Assembly: GCA_030867875.1 (NCBI GenBank)
Contig: JAOWCC010000577.1
Location: forward strand, 84,115,740 to 84,179,739
Length of the DNA stretch: 64,000 bases
Direction: 5' to 3'
From: Actinernus sp. WN-2022
Lineage: Eukaryota > Cnidaria > Anthozoa > Actiniaria > Actinernidae
The position numbers and the translations under genes were made by a program. Below are positions 34,305-46,047 of the stretch, piece by piece (within the stretch, counting starts at the first letter, position 1; each line of letters begins with the position of its first letter). The notes beneath the pieces are model-generated. The model was not told the origin of the DNA. It saw nothing but the letters and a program-made list of their open reading frames with translations, and searched no databases.

Positions 34305-36000
34305 AGTATGGTGTCGTTCAAAGAAAGGAGACAGTACGAGCGGTAAGAGCTAGTCTCCTAACATCACCTTCAGATGTTAAAAGCCTCTTAGGAATGGTGG
34401 GATATATGCATGTTTCATACCAGATTTTCCAACAATTGCCGATCCCACGAAACGGATAACAGTTTGTATGGGAAATGGAACAAAAAGAAGAATTTATCAA
34501 GCTTAAAGCACAGCTGGCTAACGCATCAGTGATGTATTAATTTAATAAGGAGGTACACACCATAGTTAATGTTGATGCAGGTCTTGTTGGATTAGTTGCT
34601 GTGCCAATTCAAGAGAAGAATGCATGGACAGGGCCGCGCTGTGTGTTACGGTGGTCGACGTCTTCGAGATGTAGAACGTCGCTATAGCTATACAGAACTA
34701 GAAGCACTTGCCATAGTGTGAGCAGGTACTGCGCGAATTTGACTTGGTGACAGACCATGAAGCACAGATAGTGATTTACCCAAGGAGATGAAAACTCTCA
34801 GCAATAATGGAAGGTTGGGTATTACGTTTACAGCCGTGCAATTGCAATTACAAGGTGAGCAGTGTCTCGTTTGACCAATATAGCGTAATCTAAATAACTC
34901 GTACACGATGATGAACATGTTCGTTAGGTAACAATAGGCTTCAGCGAGAGATGAGGAGCTGCAAGCAGTGAGTGTATGGTGCAAGATAAATGGGAGAGAG
35001 CACCGAAACCATATGTGGTGATATGCAATGAGATGAAGAAGCCAGGATTGTCATACCTAAGTACTACGTAACCGATATACAAAATGAAATACATCAAGGA
35101 ATCGTTAAGATGAAGGAAAGGTTAATGTCAAGGGTTCGATGGCTTAGTATCGATAGAGAGATCGAGAACAGATGCAAAGAGTGTTAATTATGGATGTCAC
35201 CTAGTGAAAAAGCATATCCCACCCATAGTAGCAAAGTTAATGAGGGTTCATGAGAGTCCATGGAAATAACTGGCTCTAGACTTACTTGGGGCATTGCTTT
35301 CGGGGGAATTGTTATTAGTTTTAGTGGACTACTTCAGAAGATGGGTGCAAGTAGATGTGATTCGTTCAACAACAAGTGAAGTGAATATGAGGTGTCTAGA
35401 CGTTCTATTTGCAAAGCATGGTTTGCCAACCGGGATGAAAACGAACAATCGGGAAAACTTTGTATCCAAGGAGATGGGCGTTACCTAAAAGAGATGGTAT
35501 CGAGCATTGTTACACAACGCCTCTTTGACCAAAAGCTAACGGTGAGGTCGAAAGACAAAGCATATATATAATCACTACTGAAAGCCTTGAGAGCTTTACA
35601 TGCCGAAGGCCAGATTTGACGTATCGAACTGAACAAGCCAACGACGACAGGTAGGAATGCAGCAGAGTTTCAGTATAAGAGAAAGCTGCATGATGAAAAA
35701 ATTCCAGAATGACAAAATAGCAGACAAAAGACCGCGATGCAGAGAAGAAGCAGGCTAATAAAGGTTACGTGGATAACAGGCATCATGCGGCAGACATATA
35801 TGTGAAGGCAAGTGATTCAGTATTGCTGGAAAAGAGGAAAGAAGACAAACTGTGGTCATCGTATGAGAGTGAACCATATCAAGTTATGGCCCGCTATAGC
35901 GACCAATTGTTGCTGAAATCGCCAAGCGGAGTTGAGTACAAAAGAAGCATTCAGCATGTTAAGCTGTTCCGGATTCCTGATACTCAGTAGGAGGCCAATC
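34305..36000 (+). pseudogene. Gypsy RT end, RNase H and integrase remnants
   Basis: Downstream of the MITE the frame reads the end of RT (DVKSLLGMVGYMH), an RNase H-like VNVDAGLVGLVAV segment, and integrase remnants around 35170-35560. The final open block, 35769-35990 (VLLEKRKEDKLWSSYESEPY, then IQHVKLFRI), matches the usual Gypsy pol C-terminus. Many stops. Confidence 0.7.
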
Positions 36001-36149
36001 CACCTTCAACTAAAACACTAACTCATGCACAAGCGGGACATCGGCAGACTGACCAGCAACAGCCAGTGTTTGTATCAGAGAAACTCAAGGACTACTTTCT
36101 ACAGAGGTCAAGCTGCCTGCGCCTCTAACATACAATCCAGAATGTAGTG

Positions 36150-36365
36150 TTTCTTCATGTCACATTTGTATTCACTTCCGGTTAATGTTTAATGACGTTA
36201 CGATATTGTACATCCGGGAAATAGGATAGATTTATGTGGGGTGACGTAACGAGCCAATGTGGCAGAATCTTGAGTGTTCTACTTTGTGTAAATATTACTT
36301 CCGTTCAGTGGCCAGGGGCAGTATAGTATGCTGGTACTAGAAAATAAACAATTTAACGCCGTTTT
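36150..36365 (+). repeat. Possible 3' LTR of the Gypsy element
   Basis: Begins with the CATGTCACATTTGTATTCAC motif shared with 28060-28180 and contains an AATAAA signal near 36343. Boundaries are uncertain and no second LTR flanks the element upstream. Confidence 0.4.
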
Positions 36366-36835
36366 CATCCATGGCACTCACGATTCCCTTGCACCTATTT
36401 TTGTTCTAAATCTAACACCCAAGATCCGAAGATTTTAGCTCAAAACACCCTCAAAATAGTACCATTTCCCGGTTAAATTCCCATTTTTATGTCACGAGGC
36501 ACTATTCTTCCAGTGCTTCGGCCAACTTCAAAGGGCGTGGTGGATGTGGAACTTTAATGTATCATTACGGGGTGAATATTAGACCGAAGCGAACGATTTT
36601 TTTGCGCTACCTTATTTACTCAATTCAGAAACGTCAAACCAATAACAACTTCGTAGGGCTTATGCACACTTTAACATGAACAGTGTATAGTAATATTTGA
36701 TTATAGAAAGGATATGGACACACTGTTAGCATGTGAAAACGTTTTTCTTTTTCAAGGTCAGATCATGTTACTTTGTGACTGTTTAGCGTATGTGTCAGTT
36801 AATAGAAAAAAGGAAATAGTGATCTTTAATCTCAC

Positions 36836-37111
36836 CGGCTTCGGCTGTTTTGGTGTTTGCAACACCAACCAGGACTTTGTTTTGGTCTTTAACTGACGTC
36901 ACTGTAATCTGGTAGTCGGTGTACTTTTTTAATCCTTCCAGTAAATATTTAGAAGCTGTCGAACCGTCAATGAACTGCCGTGAGGTATTCTTGCTATCTT
37001 TGTGAACAATCTCGTAACCGTCTACCACTGCTTGTGACTTCCATGATACCAGAATGCTTTGCGAGCTCTTCATTATTGCCTTTACCATTCCGCTTCCCTC
37101 ATTTGCTGAAC
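36836..37111 (-). CDS. RTK exon: FN3 module
   Basis: A 276-bp phase 1-1 exon. It starts SANEGSGMVKAI and has the core tryptophan (SILVSWKSQ), DGYEIVHKD, and the tyrosine corner LKKYTDYQITVTSV. Donor GTGAGA. Its acceptor only stays in frame if the upstream exon uses a GC donor (see 38389-38691). Confidence 0.88.
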
Positions 37112-37215
37112 CTATTTGATAATTACAATTTCATATTTTATCAATTGTATCAATTGCTAAGTTTGAAATATTTATTAAAAAGTAATGTTGTTTTATGTGT
37201 ATTTTTTCCACTTAA

Positions 37216-37802
37216 AGTGCCCCTATGATCAAATTTTTACATATCAATGTATTTGCATATTTTTGCATAACCATAAAGTAGAGTTGATATATTATTACCA
37301 GTTCAAATCGCGATACGACGACAGGAAGTCTTATTTTTTGAACTCCGAATATTGAATCTAAACGTCCGACATAACTGGAGGCCGTAACCTTTTTCAGCTT
37401 TATACAAAGGGTTATTCAGCGGAAGTGAGGTCAGCTGAGTGATGTCATACACTCCAACCTCGCCTGCACAACACAACGCCTGGAGGCATGTTTCTACTAA
37501 CAACGTCTTCACGCACACAAGAAGAAAGTTATTTATCTTTGCAAGGTTGGCTACGTTTTTATGCACACCATTTCGCACGACGTGGTTGTCGTGTTGAGCG
37601 TATGACATCACTTTCGCTGAATAATGAGAACGGCTTCCAGTAATGGCGGACAGCATTTTATCGGCAAACCCTCCTAATTTTTTTGGTTTAACTTGCCATT
37701 TTGGAATATATTTTACTATTTCGGATATTTCTAACACCGATTGACCTATTGACGCTGAAAAAGTGGCAAATAGAAATGATAAGTTTTCGTCGTAGTGGCA
37801 TT
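37216..37802. mobile_element. TTAA MITE with AGTGCCCCTATGA end
   Basis: Flanked by TTAA at 37212-37215 and 37803-37806. The left end is AGTGCCCCTATGATCAAA and the right end, as complement, is AATGCCACTACGACGAAA. A 144-codon ORF on the minus strand inside it has no recognisable domain. Same AGTGC-type terminus as the other TTAA elements in this window. Confidence 0.72.
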
Positions 37803-37806
37803 TTAA

Positions 37807-38388
37807 GAGTTTTAGAAGGAACTGTCGCAGGAAACAAGATGAGCTAGCGTTTCTTTTTCCTATTTTTGTCTGAAGAAGAACGAGCTTTCAAAATGCCAGC
37901 TATACCTCGCTTCTTTCGACAGTTATCAAATAATGGGTACACAACCCATCAATCCCTATAATGATGACTAGCGTTACGTTTTACAAGTTTTCCGTTCTAT
38001 AAATAACTTAAACAAAATGCTATGTGATGTAGCGTTACTATCATGTGTTGGTGTTGTTTATTGTAACGAAGCATGTACGACGGTCATTTCTGCAAAGCAA
38101 AAAGTTCTCACTTGTTAAATAAATCGTTGTACTGTCCCATGTTAATTGGAAGCTGTGATGACGTATAATACAATTTATACATGTTAAAAGTCAACCATCT
38201 CATTTATTATCGATAGTCTGATAAGAGTTGAAGAAAACCAGTAATAGCAATGTGGAAAATACATTGAGGAAAGTAGTATACTGTTAGAACTTAGTTGTAT
38301 ACTTCTTTTTTCTATCAAATCTTGGCAAACATTGGATGATAACAAAATATAAAAATAAAACATTTGCATCATTAATGTCATTACTTGC
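37807..38388. other. RTK intron, no feature recognised
   Basis: AT-rich, nothing identified. Confidence 0.5.
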
Positions 38389-38691
38389 CTATCAAAATTC
38401 TTCGTATGTTTCCCTTTTCCTTATGAGTCTCTCCAATTTCATTTGATGTAGTTAAAACAAAGTCGTAGAACGAGTTGCACATTAGAGCTAATTCCTTCTC
38501 CCTTGTACTTGAGTCTTGTATTTGCTCTTTGTACCAAGCTGTGGTGCTGACCGTGGAGTGGACCTGTCTGTAGTAAATTATCTGACTCGTAATAGGACAG
38601 CCACTACCTTTAGAATAAGACCACCTCAACTTTATTCTACACTCGTCAACTTGAAGCTCGGTATTGGTTAAATACGGGCTGTTCGGAAGAG
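38389..38691 (-). CDS. RTK exon: divergent cysteine-containing FN3 module, GC donor
   Basis: A 303-bp exon with an unusual FN3 variant. The core tryptophan (IKLRWSYSKG) is followed by a cysteine (SGCPITSQIIYYR), and a late MCNSFYDFVLTTSNEIG segment carries a second cysteine. It closely resembles the module at 43810-44100. The frame only joins the next exon if splicing uses the GC donor (ATAG then GCAAGT). The GT four bases downstream would lead to an immediate stop. Confidence 0.85.
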
Positions 38692-39071
38692 CTAGTAAAG
38701 ATAATATCATGTGAGATATATGGACGTGAAAATTAACGATTAAATGGCTCGCAATTGCTTCAACTTCTCGTCGGTATTGTAAAAGTGCCAAGAATGCTCT
38801 TAACTGATGAAACGAGTTGAAAACATTTAAAAAGTTCATCCTTACCCTTCTTCATTAGAAATAATAATAAAATGTGCTGAGAAGGTCTTTGTGATGAAAT
38901 TATGTTTCTCCCTCTGTTAGGTAATTTTATCTTAAATTGACCATTATCAGATCACTACTAAAATAAACAAAGCAAAGCGTTATAACAACAGCACCTGTAA
39001 TAAAGACTTTATTAATTCCGCAAATTCATTACTCTGCAATATAATTTAAGACAGTATAACATTCATCTTAC

Positions 39072-39362
39072 TCTTGAAGGTTTGTAGCTTGTTAGTTGCG
39101 TATGGCCCTTTCCCCACAGATGTAACAGCACAAATACTGACATTATATTCTGTGCAGGGACTGAGGTCGATCAGACGTACAGACGTGGTGTTAGCTGCCA
39201 CCAGTTTAACTTTGTGCTCCTTGTCACCAGTTTTCCTATATTGTACCTCGTACCTGATGATTATACCATTTCGTTGATTGCGAGGTACTTGGTTCCATTT
39301 CAGGGACAGTGACGTGGATGTCTCAACCGAAGCTGTTACGTCTTCTGGTGGTTCACTCGGGA
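39072..39362 (-). CDS. RTK exon: FN3 module
   Basis: A 291-bp phase 1-1 exon. PSEPPEDVTA start, core tryptophan (LSLKWNQVP), NGIIIRYEVQYRK, tyrosine corner LSPCTEYNVSICAV, and GKGPYA turn: a canonical FN3. Donor GTAAGA. Confidence 0.93.
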
Positions 39363-40030
39363 CTTCAACGAAAAAAATAAGCAAAGAAAAGCATTGTATG
39401 CGCTATGTTAAAGTAAGAACGTCATGGAGTTTAACTAGCTATAACAAAGTTACGCGTATCTCTTCGAGGGTGCACGTGTTTGTGTACGATTATGATTATG
39501 TGTACGAATGCAAAGAAATTACATACATACAGACAGACAGGAAGTAATATGTTATTTACTGGTACCGTAAGATACAGGTGTTTTAAACTTTTATAGAGTG
39601 AAATATCGATACACTTATTTATAGAAAGGTTGCCTTGTGCATATTGCATGTTGCCCGTTCCAAGACCGTCACAGAAACCTCATTAATTTTGGTAATAAAT
39701 ATGGCAATATAAACCTTTAATTTTCCACGGTATCCGCTTCATAAAACATGCACTATCCAGAAATCCGTGCTAAGGTTCTAAAATTCAATTAGAAGGTATT
39801 GCAATAACCCAATTTATTAATTTTGAAATAATAAATATAACATGATTTCTCTACTTAGTTTATCATTACACTAATTCGTATTGGCTGTTGAAGGAAAGCA
39901 GTGCACCTCTTTATGAGAAACTGTTTTTATTTTAGTTTATGTTGTATGTTTAATCAAGTCCATGTGAGGTATACGTATTATGCTCAAAAACAATATGAAT
40001 AATTCACTATTTCTCAAGGCTGCTTTTGTA
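39363..40030. other. RTK intron, no feature recognised
   Basis: AT-rich intronic DNA. Confidence 0.5.
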
Positions 40031-40039
40031 ATTTCTGGA

Positions 40040-41220
40040 CCCGGTCTTTGAAATAATATATCAAAAACGAAAGCTAGTGTTTCACAAGGGGTTCCAAACA
40101 CCGAAAACAAATGAAAGCACGAGACCGCTTTTAATTGTTTCGAGGTGTTTGGATCCCCTGGTGAAACACGAAGCTCGAGTTTTTGATACTACTCCTCACA
40201 TGAAAACAGTACCTGTATTCATCAATCATTATGAATAATTAATGAGTTCAGCAGCCAATCGGATCATCCCGTTTTGGTCAGGTGCATGAATGAATGAATT
40301 AATGAATGAATGAAACATCAGAGGATCATTAGTAGTGATTTGGAAATGTGATCCAAATCACTTGTGATATTCCTCTGGCTATCTATTGGGCGCCAATATT
40401 CATGCATGTGATATGCCTAATTAAGGTTATATCATGTATGTAATTTACATGAAGAGAACTGAAGGAAAATATGAAAATAAAAACCGGCGTTAGGAGTGTG
40501 GCTCGAACCATCGTCCTCGTGATTGTTCCAGACGGCTAGTCCTCAGTCTTGCCCACTACACTATCTGGCCGTTTGTTGAAACTACAAATAACAATCACAA
40601 CTCTTTTGTTATGCAACAAAATACCAGGCGAACGATTCTTCCTAATGATCGATGGATACACGTATTGTTTTCGTGTGAGAAGTGATATAAAAAACTCGAG
40701 CTTTGTGTTTCACCAAGGGATCCAAACAGCTCGAAAAAATAAAAGCACTCGGCCAAAGCGGCCTCGTTGTTTTCATCTGTTCTCGGTATTTGGATCCACT
40801 TGTGAAACACTAACTCTCGTTTTTGACCTATTACTTCTCAAACTCATGAATTATTTATTGTAGTAGACCACCAATCACCGGATGTATACCACACCACGTG
40901 CATGGATTTGGATAGCTAGTGAAAACCTCTATACGAGTGTAATATAACTTTTTTGTAGGAAACAGTGACGTGGTGACATAATACTTCGTTAACGAATGCA
41001 TCGAGCTCGTGATCCTCGTGGGAAAGGTGTTGTCATGGATGCTGGAGAGTAAGCTATATTTAAAAACGCTGTTTTAGAAAGATCGACAATCAATTGGAGG
41101 TGGAAAATTACATTTTCAACCAAGTTTCGCTCACAACACTACCAATCTCGTACATGCAAGTCAGATTGTTTTGCTGTCCAGTACAACCACGTGATTGCAT
41201 TGCATTCCTGCAAAAGGCCC
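40040..41220. repeat. Composite repeat block: hairpins plus tRNA-like SINE, copy 1
   Basis: It includes palindromic units at about 40070-40200 and 40690-40830, both built on GTGTTTCAC-AGGG(A/G)TCCAAACA and its inverse TGTTTGGATCC-GTGAAACAC. It also includes a tRNA-like sequence (next entry) and a tail block, 40955-41220. Most of it recurs in order around the FN3 exon at 41859-42167. Confidence 0.65.
40490..40580 (-). mobile_element. tRNA-derived SINE-like sequence, copy 1
   Basis: On the minus strand an A-box-like TGTAGTGGGCAAGAC is followed about 35 bp later by a B-box-like GGTTCGAGCC. No complete cloverleaf with a proper acceptor stem was seen, so this is a SINE head or tRNA pseudogene. 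Confidence 0.55.
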
Positions 41221-41329
41221 ATTGCGCTATATACTACTTTCTTAATTTGTTTAATTTACTAATGTGTTTATTATACTTATAAATATACACCGATAAGCTA
41301 GTTACATGTGAACAGCGAACGAAAAGATA

Positions 41330-41745
41330 GAATACAATTCAACGTAGGGTATGATCGAACCACCGACCTAAAATGCCTGCTATTTCCAGTCCTGTACCAT
41401 GCCCATTACACTATAGAAACGCATGTTGAGATGAGATACATGTGTACATAAAATAGCAATGACAAGCCTTGTGTTCAATAACTGTATGCAGAAAAATACC
41501 AGACGAATATACTCCCTAATGATCTATAAATACAGGTATTGTTTCAGTTGGAGAAGCAATTAGTTCCAAAACTCGAGCTTCGTTTTTCATCAGGGAACTC
41601 AAAACATCTCGAAACAATAGAAGTACTTGGCATAAGCGGGCTCGTGCTTTCATTTTTCTTGGTGTTTGGATCCCCTGATGAACAAATTACTCTCGTTTTG
41701 GAAATATTACATGCAACATGGGACAACATTGTTTGAATTACAGTG
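41330..41745. repeat. Composite repeat block, copy 2 (tRNA-like plus hairpin)
   Basis: It repeats the order of copy 1: tRNA-like head (minus strand, B box GGTTCGATCA near 41350), AAAATACCAG-CGAA...CCTAATGATC, then the AACTCGAGCTT hairpin with GTTTGGATCCCCTGATGAA. The spacing to copy 1 is about 850 bp. Confidence 0.6.
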
Positions 41746-41858
41746 AAAACGTGTATAGAATAATCAATCAATTTTGTGTTCTAATGAATAAACTCGGACT
41801 TTGGATTAATTAAAATTATTGGTATACATGTATGTTTGCTACGTATAAAATAGATCAC

Positions 41859-42167
41859 CTGTTTCGTCTGTAGTGACATTCATTCCTAATCCACAAGGAC
41901 CCAGTCCTTTCGCCGTCTGTCCAACTACCACAAACGTGTATGCGGTGAATGGTTGTAAGTCTTCTATTATCGTTTCATGTACATCGCTGCTAACTGGCTT
42001 ATTGTTCCAAGACGCAGTAGAGGTTATATGTGATTCAAAGATTTTGTACTGAACAACGTAACCGACGGGAATTCCGTGAAATGACTTGTCATCGATTGGT
42101 GTCCAGGAAATGTGAACACTGCTCGACGTCTTTCTAATGATCTTCAAACCCACAGGATTACTTGGCA
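41859..42167 (-). CDS. RTK exon: FN3 module
   Basis: A 309-bp phase 1-1 exon. PSNPVGLKII start, core tryptophan (VHISWTPID), VGYVVQYKIF, tyrosine corner LQPFTAYTFVVVG, and KGLGPCG turn. Donor GTGATC, acceptor CTGTAG. Confidence 0.92.
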
Positions 42168-42394
42168 CTACAGTTTATAAAAGTGAACTTTATTAGTTGA
42201 CGTCAATTGAATTAGTTATTTTGGGACATTAATGTATTTTCTGTGCAGAGGAAGACGTTTAACTATGTCCGTCCGAGACTCAGCTTGGCCTATATATTCT
42301 ATAGAACGTATTTCAAATGTGATTTCTTCTCAATTATTACCGTTTTCGTTGAATTGCGACACTGGAAGTTTCAAGTCTCGTTTGTAAAATTCTA

Positions 42395-42670
42395 TAGGCC
42401 TTTTGCAGGAAACAGCCACGTACTGATACAATATTTCGTTGACGAATGATTCGAGCTCGTTATCCCCATGGGACAGGCGTTGCCACGGATCCTCGATGAC
42501 AAGCTATCTTTAAAAATGCTGTTTTAGAAAGATTGGCAATCGACTGGAGGTGAGAAATAGCATTTACGAACAGGTTTGCCTAATAACACTACCGATCTCG
42601 CACAATTGCCTTTTAATATATATATTGTTGCCATCCAGTACAACCACGTGTTTGCATTCCTGCGAAAGGC
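42395..42670. repeat. Copy of the 40955-41220 tail block
   Basis: It shares AGGAAACAG-CACGT, then TTCGTTGACGAATG / TTCGTTAACGAATG, then CTGTTTTAGAAAGAT and CAGTACAACCACGTG with 40955-41220, in the same orientation. Confidence 0.7.
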
Positions 42671-43029
42671 GTCAAGCAAACGCGGAGTATTGTCTCAAAC
42701 AAAGCTTTCAAACGCGTGCCGCCTAGACTTATTTAATTCGGGGAAGTACGCGTTTGATTGACGGTCGGCTAAATCGAATTTTACAGAGGAGACTTGTAAC
42801 TTCCAGCCTCGCACTTCAACGAAAACGGTAATACAAGGCAATGAGTGCCTGTACAACAGGAATAAGAAACGAAATACATTTTAAAGGTATTTTAAGATAT
42901 TCAGCAACATAACCTCAATTATTGTCTTTGGTACTTTCTGTCTTTTAAGATTTTCCTTAATTTATTTAAAAAACATTTTGTTGACCAATAATATCGAGCA
43001 GGTCCTAACGACTTTAACTGATTCCTTAC

Positions 43030-43380
43030 TCTCTTCTTCTGTGTACAGGAACATCGGCTGCGACGTGAGCATGGTCTCATCACTTTTATCACCCAAGGCT
43101 GTCACCACAACACTATATATGGTATACGGCTCTAGATCTGTCAACACTGCTCTGTTATTCTGGAATGTTTTGGTCCATTTGAAGCCGTCAGTGGTTTCAT
43201 AGTCGACGCGATAGAGTGAGTAATTTCGTGACTGCGTGTAATTAACAGAGGTGTCAGCAATTCTTTCATTCTTTGTTATGTTCGTGATATTTGGTTCAGG
43301 AATGTTCCACGTTAGGCCGATACTTCTCGACGTGATTACCGTCGTGTTGAGTAGTATTTGCCGCTTTCTAACAGCATCTG
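43030..43380 (-). CDS. RTK exon: long FN3 module
   Basis: A 351-bp phase 1-1 exon. DAVRKRQILL start, core tryptophan (IGLTWNIPE), an extra Asn-rich loop (NITNITKNERIADTS) with several N-glycosylation sequons, YRVDYETTDG, and tyrosine corner LEPYTIYSVVVTAL. Donor GTAAGG. Longer than a standard module because of the loop. Confidence 0.9.
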
Positions 43381-43809
43381 CTGTGGAGGTAAACATATTT
43401 AATATAGAATCGCATAGTCACAGCTGGATCAATCTAGTGCGTTTGCGAAATCAGACGCTGATTGGCTGAGAGGAGTGGTGATTCAGAATGAAATCTCCAC
43501 TGTAGGTTAAGCGCGCTATTCATCACTTAGCAAAATATCAACACAAGTAATACATTGTCAATTAATTTAGAGATAAAGCAGCATTATTTAGCGACAGTAA
43601 CTTGGCTTGGTCACTTTTTAAATACTGATAAACTTGAGGCCCACGGGAGATCCACGGTTTGACGTCCTAATCTATAAAAATTCGAAGTCATTACATTTTA
43701 ACCATTTACAGTTCGAGAATGAGATTATTTCATGAAGGCTATATCTATTGTTCTGCATATTTACTATCTAGATCTTTCCACATTCCATATAGATTGGTGA
43801 ACTGCCTAC
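43381..43809. other. RTK intron, no feature recognised
   Basis: No coding or repeat feature recognised. Confidence 0.5.
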
Positions 43810-44100
43810 CTTTCCCAGTTTTAATTATTCTTTTTGTTTCATCATTAACTGCAGACGTTCCCATATCATTTGAAGCGCGAACCATAAAATCATAAAACTT
43901 GTCACACTGAAGCGAGAGCTCGTAATTGTCGTGCGTCGTGTTCACTACAAACCAAGGACTGCTTGTCACACTTGACTGGACCAATCTGTAGTACACACTG
44001 TACACATCGACAGAGCAATTATTGTTTTCAGGTTGCTTCCATTTTAAGTGAATACTGCACCCTGGCTGTTCCAGTTCGGTGTTAGTAATAGATGGCACAC
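43810..44100 (-). CDS. RTK exon: divergent cysteine-containing FN3 module
   Basis: A 291-bp phase 1-1 exon. VPSITNTELEQPGCSIHLKW carries the core tryptophan. NCSVDVYSVYYRLVQ and LSLQCDKFYDFMVRASNDMG follow. It shares the NTEL-, YYR-QV/LVQ and CxxFYDFxxxxSNxxG pattern with the module at 38389-38691 and is probably its duplicate. Donor GTAGGC. Confidence 0.9.
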
Positions 44101-44652
44101 CTGGTATGTCTGATTATAGATAACAATAAACACGTTAGCCTCAAGTATGTTTGGCCTGGGTCAGTGACAGAAAGTAGAAGATTATATGAGCTAAAACCTT
44201 GAAGAAATTGGTGAAACGTAGCACATGAATAGGCCTTCACGAGATAAACCGTAACTAGAGTTTTCGAATTTTGAGTGATCACGTGACTGTTTACGCGGAT
44301 ATCAGAGGGGAAACTCATTCTAAAATGGGGTATTGAGTTTTAATCAAGTAAACAAGTTACTAATTCCATTATATTTTGATTTACAAAGTCACGCTTAAAG
44401 ATCTCTGCTATCGTTTACTATTAAAGCGCACCCAACGAGTACTTTTTGAAATTCGTTTGAAACCAGTTGTATGCAGCTCATCTAGCCATTTTAAGGCGCC
44501 TACTATGTCTTTTGACATCCGGCTACTGAGTAGCATATTTTCCATATCCTCACTAGTGAACATATCGATGACGTCACGCTTGCTGCCTTTTGAACTACAA
44601 AGATAGCGGTAGGTTTGTGAAAATCACAGAGGAATATCAGTAAACAGCTTAA
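44101..44652. other. RTK intron, no feature recognised
   Basis: Nothing recognised. Confidence 0.45.
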
Positions 44653-45177
44653 TGTGCATACGAGCCATCGTGCTATGTACCTCTGAAAAGTTTTAAGGAC
44701 TTCAGCAAATAAATGTTTGGGTTACAGGGAATACCTATATTCTACGCTTGTCTGAAATCGTGGAAACGTGACCTATCCTGATCCATGATCGCGTAAGTAA
44801 AAGCCTAGGTCGAATCCCGAGGTGACGTCATCTCGTTAATGCATTATTTTCCATGGCGCCTTTCTATCACAAAAGCATCGATTTTTAGATAATATACAGT
44901 TATGAGTTGTTAGTAAAGGAAAAAAAGTCATATTAGAGAAAATTGTAAGTTTTTATTCAAATTATTGTAAAATCGAATTTATTTAATGACGTCATCTCGG
45001 GAATCGACCTAGGCTTTTACTTACGCGGTCATGGATCAGGAAAGGTCACGTTTCAACGATTTAAAACAAGCGTAAAAGATAGAGTATTCCCTGTAAACGA
45101 AACATTTATTCGTAGGTGTACTCAAAACGTTTCGGAGGTTCATAGCTATGAAAATTGCACCAAGGGTCATATGCACT
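44653..45177. mobile_element. TTAA MITE with long inverted ends
   Basis: Flanked by TTAA at 44649-44652 and 45178-45181. The ends are TGTGCATACGAGCC and the complement of AGTGCATATGACCC. Subterminal inverted stretches (GGGAATACCTATATTCTACG versus its complement) make it foldable over most of its length. The same family is at 33848-34300 and, partly, at 10.8-11.1 kb. Its termini closely match those of the 5-kb element at 56018-61040. Confidence 0.85.
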
Positions 45178-45661
45178 TTAAATGACAATGAATATTCCGA
45201 GCACAAAAAGCCAAATACGATCTAAAACTCTCTAAAATCCGAACAGCTTAGGAAGATCACGAAGAAGTTTGTACCGACAGGAGAGAATGAGTAAAATGAA
45301 TAGATAAGACTAAGAATTCTTACAACAGTTTAATAGTCCATATTATAAAAAGAAAATTACACGGTGATTTGAAGATATGAAGTTTATTCTATCGAGTCGA
45401 AAACATTTCACTCTCGAGGATAAACTTCATATCTTCTCACCACCGTGTAATATCCTCTATATAGATGTCACGGTGTTTTCAGAAGTTGGGCTATTTTTAG
45501 AATATTTTCCCGCCAATCGTTGGGTTGCACCAGTGGCGGAACAAAATATGCCTCTTTGGCTATTTTTGTTATGCCAACCAACATGACTGTTACGCTTTTG
45601 TGATTGCATTCCCTTAGCAATGTCTGCAACCCGAGAATAGCAGAAACCCGTACTAATATAA
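45178..45661. other. RTK intron, short inverted repeat only
   Basis: Two inverted copies of about 30 bp, around GAAGATATGAAGTTTATTCT and its complement, lie near 45370-45440. Otherwise nothing recognised. Confidence 0.45.
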
Positions 45662-46047
45662 TAGACTGGGTCAATTTTCAAAAAATCTTAATCCCGAAGG
45701 CAAATGGTGCTAATTTATGGCATACAAGCTTTTTAGGGGTATTGAGGGGTGCTGAGCTCAAATCTGATGTATGCCCAGCTCAAAAATGGCCGATAATGCC
45801 TTATAATTGAGAAATCCAAGATGGCCGCCAACGACGGGCTGAAATGTATTTATGTTCAAATATCTTTTTGACTAAACAAGGTAGAAACTTGAATGAAATG
45901 TGCTTTTGTAGGTTTTCATATATGGGGAATCCAATCCCATATTCAGTTTTGATATAAAATGTGAAGAAACTGATTGAAACTCATATTTATTGCAAAAAAA
46001 ATCTTTTTTGAAGATGAATAATTCGTCGACCAGATAAGATCCACAAG
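45662..46047 (+). repeat. Left long TIR of the Academ-like element
   Basis: Inverted partner of 49767-50127. It contains GGCATACAAGCTTTTTAGGG, CCAAGATGGCCGCCAACGAC and ATATATGGGGAATCCAAT. It has an extra stretch of about 30 bp near 45980-46010 relative to the right copy. Confidence 0.88.

Larger units (their letters stand above)
32947..36150 (+). mobile_element. Decayed Gypsy-type LTR retrotransposon pol
   Basis: Protease-to-integrase similarity can be followed in order on the plus strand with many stops. It is interrupted at 33848-34300 by a TTAA-flanked MITE. A possible 3' LTR starts near 36150, with AATAAA near 36340. No 5' LTR was identified. It sits in an RTK intron antisense to the gene. 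Confidence 0.75.

Noticed and set aside
40490..40580. Functional tRNA gene
   Set aside because: Only box A- and B-like motifs are present. No acceptor stem or consistent cloverleaf, and the sequence recurs as part of a longer repeat.
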